This document shows, in pieces, positions 58,686 through 64,000 of a stretch of DNA of 64,000 nucleotides. Under the pieces are notes generated by a model. It made no database searches. It was not told the origin of the DNA and saw only the letters and a program-made list of their open reading frames with translations. The position numbers and the translations under genes were made by a program. The stretch is from positions 124,001 through 188,000 of the forward strand of contig JAFGWL010000056.1 in the NCBI GenBank assembly GCA_016937175.1, read 5' to 3'. How positions within the stretch are numbered: the stretch's first letter is position 1; every line of letters begins with the position of its first letter. The DNA comes from Candidatus Mcinerneyibacteriota bacterium (GTDB lineage: Bacteria; Macinerneyibacteriota; Macinerneyibacteria; Macinerneyibacteriales; DSCS01).

Positions 58686-59248
58686 CAGAAACCTCCTGTA
58701 AAATGCTCCACACAGATTTTTAAACCGATCCCGATAAGGATCAATCCTCCGGCGATATTGATCTTCGTCCCGAAGACCAGCCCGAAGACACGCCCGATGT
58801 AAACGGCGACCCAGCTTGTGAGGAAAGTGATTCCTCCGATTATGACCACGGGCCAGAGAATAGAGACGTCCAGCAGAGCGAAGGTCAGCCCCAAAGCCAG
58901 GGCATCGATACTAGTGGCCACTCCCAGAGCCAGAAGGATCCCCGGTGTCAGCGAAGTCCGTTTTACGGCCTCTTCGGAAGCAAATCCTTCCCTGATCATA
59001 TGCAGGCCGACTAAAAGAAGAAGGGCAAGGACGATCCAATGGTCTACAGGCTTGATCACCGGAGCCAGACTCTGCCCCGCCATCCATCCGGCTACGGGCA
59101 TGGCGGCCTGAAAGAATCCGAATGTCGCAGCAATGATAAGAGGATGCCGGAAATTGAAGAATTCCAGGCTGAAGCCATAAGCCAGGGCTACGGCAAAGGC
59201 GTCCAGGGCCAGCGAAAAAGCAATAAGGACAATATGGATGATGCTCAT
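58685..59248 (-). CDS. mntP: manganese efflux pump MntP
   Basis: 187 residues with six membrane segments. Two pseudo-repeats carry the family's acidic motifs: SLALDAFAVALAYG in the first half and ATSIDALALGLTFALL in the second. MntP exports Mn(II). No Mn-responsive yybP-ykoY riboswitch is visible; the gene sits 7 bases behind prfB and must be read through. Confidence 0.93.
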   Translation of the reverse strand: MSIIHIVLIAFSLALDAFAVALAYGFSLEFFNFRHPLIIAATFGFFQAAMPVAGWMAGQSLAPVIKPVDHWIVLALLLLVGLHMIREGFASEEAVKRTSLTPGILLALGVATSIDALALGLTFALLDVSILWPVVIIGGITFLTSWVAVYIGRVFGLVFGTKINIAGGLILIGIGLKICVEHFTGGF

Positions 59249-59255
59249 AACCCTG

Positions 59256-60365
59256 CTATCCCTTTTCCCTTTGCAGATACTCGAGATATCCGAAGATAAA
59301 CTGGTCGATATCGCCGTTTAGGACTGCATCGACATTCCCTGTCTCTACGCCGGTCCGGTGATCCTTGATCATCTTATAGGGATGAAGAACATAAGAGCGT
59401 ATCTGGCTGCCCCAGGCATTTTCTTTTTTGGAGTTTTCTAATTTACTCTTCTCCGCTTCCAATTTCTCCATTTCCAGCTGATAGAGCCGCGCTTTCAGCA
59501 TCTTCATAGCCTGCTCTCTGTTCTGAATCTGGGAACGCTCATTTTGACACTGAACGACGATATTGGTAGGAAGGTGAGTAATACGGACCGCTGAATCGGT
59601 CATGTTGACATGCTGCCCTCCGGCTCCGGAAGCACGGAAGGTGTCGATACGCAGATCCTTTTCATTGATCTCCACCTCGATCTCTTCATCCACTTCGGGA
59701 TAGACGAAGACAGAAGCAAAGGATGTGTGACGCCTCTTGTTGGAATCAAATGGACTGATCCGGACAAGGCGATGGACACCGTTTTCAGTTTTAAGATATC
59801 CGTGTGCATAAGAGCCCTTGATATAAAGAGTCACGCTTTTGATGCCCGCTTCTTCTCCATCCTGATAGTCGATTATTTCCACACCGTATTTACGGTAATC
59901 GGCCCAATGCTGATACATCCTCATCAGCAATGAAGCCCAATCCTGGGATTCTGTCCCTCCTGCGCCGGGATGGATCTCCAGATAGGCATTGTTGGGGTCG
60001 TTTTTCCCGTTGAGCAGGCTCTGCAGCTCAGCGGCCTTCAATTCTCTTTGAAAGGTATAGATATTCTCTTCCAGCTCCCGGTTCATCCCCTCATCGGGCT
60101 CTTCTTCAAGCAAGTCGGCAAGAAGGATGATCTCTTCAAGAGCTTCTCTTATCCCAGAAAAAAGTTCCATCCTGTCTTCCAGGAGCCTCAGTTCCCGCCC
60201 CAGTTCCTTTGTCTTCTTCTGATCCGACCAGACCTCTTCCCGGGTCATCATCTCCCGGATCTCCCCGGCTCTTTTCGAGGCTGATTCAATTTTTAAGAAC
60301 TCCTTCAATTTGGCCAATCTGGGAAGGGCCTCTTCTATGACACTCCTGGCTTCAAAGATCTCCAT
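59256..60365 (-). CDS. prfB: peptide chain release factor 2
   Basis: 369 residues. The stop-codon recognition motif S-P-F is in RISPFDSNKRRHTSF, and the peptidyl-transferase motif is SGAGGQHVN (GGQ). It releases proteins at UAA and UGA. The first 30 codons read straight through KEFLKIESA: there is no in-frame UGA and no CUU-UGA shift site, so the programmed +1 frameshift common in bacterial prfB is absent. It lies between the TPR gene (3-base gap) and mntP. Confidence 0.95.
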   Translation of the reverse strand: MEIFEARSVIEEALPRLAKLKEFLKIESASKRAGEIREMMTREEVWSDQKKTKELGRELRLLEDRMELFSGIREALEEIILLADLLEEEPDEGMNRELEENIYTFQRELKAAELQSLLNGKNDPNNAYLEIHPGAGGTESQDWASLLMRMYQHWADYRKYGVEIIDYQDGEEAGIKSVTLYIKGSYAHGYLKTENGVHRLVRISPFDSNKRRHTSFASVFVYPEVDEEIEVEINEKDLRIDTFRASGAGGQHVNMTDSAVRITHLPTNIVVQCQNERSQIQNREQAMKMLKARLYQLEMEKLEAEKSKLENSKKENAWGSQIRSYVLHPYKMIKDHRTGVETGNVDAVLNGDIDQFIFGYLEYLQREKG

Positions 60366-60368
60366 GTC

Positions 60369-61049
60369 CTACTCCTTCGCCCCTTGGCGCATCTCTTTTT
60401 GAAGATGGTTCAGCACCGTGCTGTAGTTTTTGTTTTCCGGTTCACACTCTACCGCCATAGAGACTTCTCTGATCCCTTGCTCCCGTTCCCCCGATTGATA
60501 AAGGAGCATCCCGTAGAGATAGTGGGCCAGGGCATTTTTCTGATTGACGCCCACCGCTTCCTTATAAGCTTTTCTGGCCTTTTCCGTCTCGCCATTGCGG
60601 GCTGCTTCAGCGCCCTTTTCAGTCAGTTCCAGGGACCTGACATAGGCCGTCCTCCATTCTTTATTGAAGACTTTGTCCCGCCTTTTCTGAATAAAATAGT
60701 TAAAGGGCTCCACTTCAAGAGCCAGGCTGACCGCCTCTTCAGCCTTTTTCCAGGCCTTCTGCCGCAAATAGACTTCTGAAAGAAGGGAAAAACTGGCGAT
60801 GCTTTTGGGATTCATACGGGTAGCCTTGAGAAAATACTCTTCAGCTTTCTCCAGGTTTTTCTCTTCGAAATAGATCGTTGCAATATTATGAAAGATCATA
60901 TAGTTGACCAGCCTGTTCTCTTCAAGCTGAAGGTAAAGGGCCTTTGCCCGGCTGTGATCTCCCTTACGAAGCGCTTCATTGGCTTTGCCCGTCAGGCGTC
61001 TGGCTTTGAGCAGCTTGGGATACAAAGCCAGTTTTTTTATAAATTTCAT
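60369..61049 (-). CDS. TPR-repeat protein
   Basis: 226 residues, no signal peptide. Four to five TPR units span about 20-215, for example ANEALRKGDHSRAKALYLQL, TIYFEEKNLEKAEEYFLKAT and LYGMLLYQSGEREQGIREV. It is the first gene of the long minus-strand run, with its own promoter and GGGAGGG at the ATG. A general scaffold role in the cytoplasm is all that can be said. Confidence 0.85.
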   Translation of the reverse strand: MKFIKKLALYPKLLKARRLTGKANEALRKGDHSRAKALYLQLEENRLVNYMIFHNIATIYFEEKNLEKAEEYFLKATRMNPKSIASFSLLSEVYLRQKAWKKAEEAVSLALEVEPFNYFIQKRRDKVFNKEWRTAYVRSLELTEKGAEAARNGETEKARKAYKEAVGVNQKNALAHYLYGMLLYQSGEREQGIREVSMAVECEPENKNYSTVLNHLQKEMRQGAKE

Positions 61050-61076
61050 GGTCCCTCCCTTATTTGGTCTAAAAGG

Positions 61077-61104
61077 ATGATACCCTTTTAAGGCTCTTTT
61101 TCAA
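61077..61104 (-). promoter_or_regulatory. sigma-70 promoter for the 16-gene minus-strand run
   Basis: Minus strand TTGAAA (61099-61104), 16-base spacer, TATCAT (61077-61082); the ATG of the TPR gene follows about 25 bases after the predicted start. Confidence 0.65.
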
Positions 61105-61195
61105 GTTATTTCATCACATTGCGGCCGTAAAAGGAGCAGGAGTTGCCGTTTTTGCAACAAAGTCAGGATTCATGAGTATACACAAGAGAGCGCCC

Positions 61196-61912
61196 ATGAT
61201 TGAAAAAGAAGCCTTGATCGTCTCGTCACAAAGACACCTGGCCTCACGCCTTCAGACAGAGCTGGCCCGTATCCCCGGAATATCTGTCCGCCCCCGGATC
61301 TATGAAGAGGGGCGGCTCTCCTTCAACCTCCGCCGGCGCAGCCCCGACCTTATCTTCATGTCCCTTAAAAACGAGCCTTCTCTCTGGGTCGACCTCTTCC
61401 TCCATAGGCCCCCATTTTCGCAGGTCATCGCAATCACGCCCGACCCTGCCCTGGCTCCCCGGGCTTTCCTTTATAACTGTGCCGATGTCCTGACATCCCC
61501 CTTCCGCGTTCAGGACCTGCGCAGGGCTGTCGCCAGGGCCCTGACACGGCGTTTTCTTTGGCTCCGAAGACAGGAGAGGCACTTCTCCCCCCTGGCAGCC
61601 CGTAAAAAAGATGTGATCCGCTTTTTCAACCCTGAAGAAATCCTCTTTTTTAAAGCAGAAGATAAAGTCGTCTTTCTGTATACAGACAAAGAGCGCTATT
61701 TCTCACGTTTCAGCCTGAGCCAGCTGGAAGCTCGCCTAAACCCCCTCCAATTCTGTCGTGTCCGGCGTAATGTGATCGTAGCGCTTCATGCGATCCGCGA
61801 AGTGGAAATCAAAGGCTCACGCGGGCTTTTCCTCTCTCTCAGAGGAAGCGGGATGAAGATCCGCGCCGGACGGAGATATATCCCTTATCTTAAAGAAAAG
61901 CTACTCCTTTAA
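61196..61912 (+). CDS. LytTR-domain response-regulator-like transcription factor
   Basis: 238 residues from the ATG at 61196 (AAGAGAG upstream); an ATG at 61172 lacks a ribosome site. The N-terminal 115 residues have the alternation of a receiver (EALIVSSQRHLASRLQTEL, PDLIFMSLKN, VLTSPFRVQDLRRAV). However, the phospho-acceptor aspartate position is not clear and the lysine is replaced, so it looks like a pseudo-receiver. The C-terminal LytTR DNA-binding domain (about 135-238) has ILFFKAEDKVVFLYTDKERYFSRFSL, CRVRRNVIVAL and GRRYIPYLKEKL. LytTR proteins bind paired 9-base direct repeats. No kinase is adjacent. The stop overlaps the convergent memo gene by 12 bases. Confidence 0.85.
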   Translation: MIEKEALIVSSQRHLASRLQTELARIPGISVRPRIYEEGRLSFNLRRRSPDLIFMSLKNEPSLWVDLFLHRPPFSQVIAITPDPALAPRAFLYNCADVLTSPFRVQDLRRAVARALTRRFLWLRRQERHFSPLAARKKDVIRFFNPEEILFFKAEDKVVFLYTDKERYFSRFSLSQLEARLNPLQFCRVRRNVIVALHAIREVEIKGSRGLFLSLRGSGMKIRAGRRYIPYLKEKLLL

Positions 61913-62740
61913 TCCCCAGGATCCGTATGTCACAAAAGAGTGAAGCCCCCCTGCGGGCATTTTGTCGTAGCTGGTCGTATATTCGAGAAGCTGGATGACA
62001 CCTTGCCGGAAAAGCCCGCAGATCAGGGCCACACCTCCAGGGCCGCAGGCGGACTGATGCTCCAGGGCATATGGAATGATCTCCTTCCATTCTCCCTTGC
62101 TCACCTTTTTAATGAACTCAGGGTCTTTTTGCCGGGTCACATATTCATATCCCGCAGCTCCTGTCCCCAGGGAAGAGTCTCCGTAACGGAACCCGTAGTG
62201 AGTCAAATCGGTACTGGCCACAAAGATCACTTCCGGATGATCCTCTTTTAGTTTTTCAAGGATATTGACATAATCCGTAAGGCTTTTCTGGATCCCCGGA
62301 GGAACTGAGACGGGAATGATCCGGCTCCGGGGATAGAGGTACTTTAAAAAAGGAAGCTGGACCTCGATGGAATGTTCCCCTTCATGGGCCCGGGCTGAAT
62401 GGAGAAAGAGCGATTCATCGAAATAGTCTCTGATAAGCCCATGGGCAACGGGCATATCTCCCAAAGGAGTCTCCCAGGCACCTTCCGGAAAGACAGCAGG
62501 ACGCTCCACTCCGTAGGTATGGACGGCCCCCAGGAGGAGGAAGACGGCATCGGGGCAGGCATTCAAAGCTGCCAAGGCTCTGAGAGCGATTCCTCCTGAG
62601 AAGGCCCAGCCTGCATGGGGAACGATGCCCCCCCGGTATTCCCTCAGCCCTGTCTCTGACAGCTCGCATTTGATAAAAGCTTCGATCTCAGCGGCCCGGG
62701 CAGGATAAAACTGTCCGGACACGACAGCATTTCGTCTCAT
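61901..62740 (-). CDS. Memo-family protein (AmmeMemoRadiSam group)
   Basis: 279 residues. Residues matching the Memo metal-like site are in IVPHAGWAFSGG (near 40), LLGAVHTYG, STDLTHYGF and HQSACGPGGV, the last with the conserved cysteine. In bacteria the family travels with AMMECR1 and a radical SAM enzyme. Here AMMECR1 is 7.5 kb away and no radical SAM partner is present. It is 8 bases after the SNF2 helicase gene on the minus strand, so they are likely co-transcribed. Chemistry of the bacterial family is unproven. Confidence 0.92.
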   Translation of the reverse strand: MRRNAVVSGQFYPARAAEIEAFIKCELSETGLREYRGGIVPHAGWAFSGGIALRALAALNACPDAVFLLLGAVHTYGVERPAVFPEGAWETPLGDMPVAHGLIRDYFDESLFLHSARAHEGEHSIEVQLPFLKYLYPRSRIIPVSVPPGIQKSLTDYVNILEKLKEDHPEVIFVASTDLTHYGFRYGDSSLGTGAAGYEYVTRQKDPEFIKKVSKGEWKEIIPYALEHQSACGPGGVALICGLFRQGVIQLLEYTTSYDKMPAGGLHSFVTYGSWGLKE

Positions 62741-62748
62741 TCCGCCTC

Positions 62749-64000
62749 CTATTCAAACAATATTTTAAGATCCTCCCACGACATCGTTTTCATGAAAGCG
62801 GTATCGGTAAAGTCGAGAGAGTGGAACATCTCGCTCTTCTCTTCCTGCATTCTGATGATCTTTTCCTCGATAGTCCCTTCGGTGATCAGCTTATAGACAT
62901 TGACAGTCCGGGTCTGCCCCATTCTGTAAGCCCGGTCCGTGGCCTGTCTTTCCACCATGGGATTCCACCAGGGATCAAAGTGGACCACGACATCCGCCCC
63001 TGTGATATTCAGGCCGGTGCCTCCGGCTTTGAGACTGACCAGGATGATGGGGGTTTCTCTGTTTTCATTGAAACGGTCGACGATCTCCACCCGGTTCGGG
63101 GTCTTTCCGTCGATATATTCAAAAGGGATCTTATCTTTTCTCAGCTCATCACGGATGATATGAAGCATTTTTACAAACTGGCTGAAGAGAAGGATCCGGT
63201 GTCCGCCGTCCATGGATTCTGCGAGGATCTCTCTGAGCAGATCCATTTTTGCTGAGATATCTTCATTCTCAGTGAGCTCAGGATAGATCATCCCCGGATG
63301 GTTACAGATCTGGCGCAGCCTGATCAGCGCGCTGAGGATATGCATACGGCTCTTGACAAATCCCTCTTTTTCCACAAGCCCGAAGATCTCGTTTCTGATC
63401 TCCCCGAGAAATCGCTGATAAAGGGCCTTCTGCCCGTCTGTGAGAGGGACGACAGAGACCTGTTCGATCTTGGGAGGAAGCTCTGTGAGGACCTCTTCTT
63501 TTGTCCTTCTGAGGATAAACGGCTTGATCTTCATATTCAGCTCGTTGAGGACTTCTTCATTCTTTTCTTTGACGATCTCTTTGTCGTAATAATCGACGAA
63601 ATGCCTTCTTGTCCCCAGGTATCCGGGCATGATAAAGTCAAAGATCGACCAGAGCTCGCGAATGGAATTCTCCATAGGGGTCCCTGTCAGTACCAGTTTA
63701 AACATGGCGTCGAGTTTTTTAACGCTCCTGGCTACTTTGGTCTGATAATTCTTGATATGCTGGGCTTCATCCAGGATGACATAGTGGTAGACCCGATCCT
63801 CGTAGAGGTCGATATCGTTGCGGAGGAGGGAGTAGGAGGTGATGAGCAAGTCCGCTTTCTCCGACCCGGCGATGATCTCTTCTCTCTGAGCCCGGTTACC
63901 CTCCACCACGGCACATTTCATATGCGGTGTGAATTTCTTCACTTCCTTGACCCAGTTATGCATCAGGGATTTGGGGCATACAACCATGGAGGGCAGCGCG
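62749..64000 (-). CDS. SNF2-family helicase (partial, N-terminus outside the window)
   Basis: The frame runs off the right edge; 417 residues of the C-terminal part are present. Motif Ia is close to the edge (VVCPKSLMHNW), then the Walker B-like DEAQHIKN, LTGTPMENS, and the C-terminal RecA lobe with LLFSQFVKML, SLKAGGTGLN and QATDRAYRMGQ. These are all SNF2 motifs. Bacterial members are often long, with an N-terminal zinc-type SWIM domain that cannot be checked here. They translocate on double-stranded DNA and probably remodel RNA polymerase or DNA-protein complexes. The gene precedes memo. Confidence 0.93.
   Translation of the reverse strand, partial: ALPSMVVCPKSLMHNWVKEVKKFTPHMKCAVVEGNRAQREEIIAGSEKADLLITSYSLLRNDIDLYEDRVYHYVILDEAQHIKNYQTKVARSVKKLDAMFKLVLTGTPMENSIRELWSIFDFIMPGYLGTRRHFVDYYDKEIVKEKNEEVLNELNMKIKPFILRRTKEEVLTELPPKIEQVSVVPLTDGQKALYQRFLGEIRNEIFGLVEKEGFVKSRMHILSALIRLRQICNHPGMIYPELTENEDISAKMDLLREILAESMDGGHRILLFSQFVKMLHIIRDELRKDKIPFEYIDGKTPNRVEIVDRFNENRETPIILVSLKAGGTGLNITGADVVVHFDPWWNPMVERQATDRAYRMGQTRTVNVYKLITEGTIEEKIIRMQEEKSEMFHSLDFTDTAFMKTMSWEDLKILFE

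Noticed and set aside
58685-59255. Possible manganese riboswitch before mntP
   Set aside because: The gap to prfB is only 7 bases, too short for a yybP-ykoY aptamer.

Overview
The window reads as chromosomal DNA of an anaerobic, fermentative, diderm bacterium, most likely a free-living spirochaete (inference, about 60% sure). The support is indirect: an outer-membrane beta-barrel and many lipoproteins with an L-x-A-C lipobox, [FeFe]-hydrogenase genes with NADH-type subunits, two sets of partner-switching regulators, and densely packed operons with overlapping starts and stops. There are no transposases, integrases, phage genes, CRISPR arrays or rRNA. Base composition looks even throughout, so there is little sign of recent transfer, and no gene-free stretch exceeds about 300 bases.

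Layout. 1-2.4 kb (minus): a partner-switching module (membrane GAF-SpoIIE phosphatase cut by the window edge, RsbW-like kinase, STAS antagonist). 2.6-5.0 kb (plus): two tandem CNNM/CorC-type membrane proteins. 5.0-5.3 kb (minus): tRNA-Gly-Cys-Leu. 5.4-7.9 kb (plus): a PAS histidine kinase with a sigma-54 activator. 7.8-13.7 kb: rlmB, a cupin, hydE, a corrinoid adenosyltransferase and a large multi-PAS hybrid kinase. 13.8-19.1 kb (plus): an ornithine/lysine-type decarboxylase, an exported HEAT-repeat protein, hydG and a small coupled ORF. 19.2-25.9 kb (minus): a six-gene NAD-linked [FeFe]-hydrogenase operon with two NuoE-like and two NuoF-like subunits. 26.1-34.2 kb (minus): four exported proteins (lipoprotein, giant FG-GAP protein, FecR-domain protein, beta-barrel). 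34.3-37.3 kb: ddl, a tRNA methyltransferase, two related lipoproteins and a LOG-like protein. 37.4-40.3 kb (plus): thiWDME under a TPP riboswitch. 40.3-43.9 kb (minus): two lipoproteins, a nucleoside-recognition membrane protein and gltX. 44.1 kb (plus): a GNAT acetyltransferase. 44.8-61.0 kb (minus): one unbroken run of 16 genes (TPR, prfB, mntP, propeller, tsaE, tsaB, rimI, two unknowns, AMMECR1, a ValRS paralogue, PP2C phosphatase, anti-sigma-type kinase, STAS, acyl-CoA synthetase, mfd). 61.2-64 kb: a LytTR regulator, a Memo-family protein and a truncated SNF2 helicase.

How the genes work together. HydE and HydG build parts of the H-cluster for the hydrogenase HydA, which should exchange electrons with NAD(P)H and ferredoxin; the third maturase HydF is not in the window. 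Two Rsb-type modules feed partner-switching outputs whose targets are not adjacent. The thi genes salvage thiamin precursors under TPP control.

The best candidate for something undescribed is the gene at 51613-53826. It is an almost full-length relative of valyl-tRNA synthetase that has lost both class I catalytic signatures but kept the zinc knuckles, the editing-domain outline, the anticodon-domain region and the C-terminal coiled coil. It overlaps genes for a PP2C phosphatase and an AMMECR1 protein. Other points of interest are two cysteine-free thioredoxin-like domains in the hydrogenase operon, an altered auxiliary-cluster motif in HydG, three promoters placed so that transcripts should be leaderless, and the four-gene exported operon.
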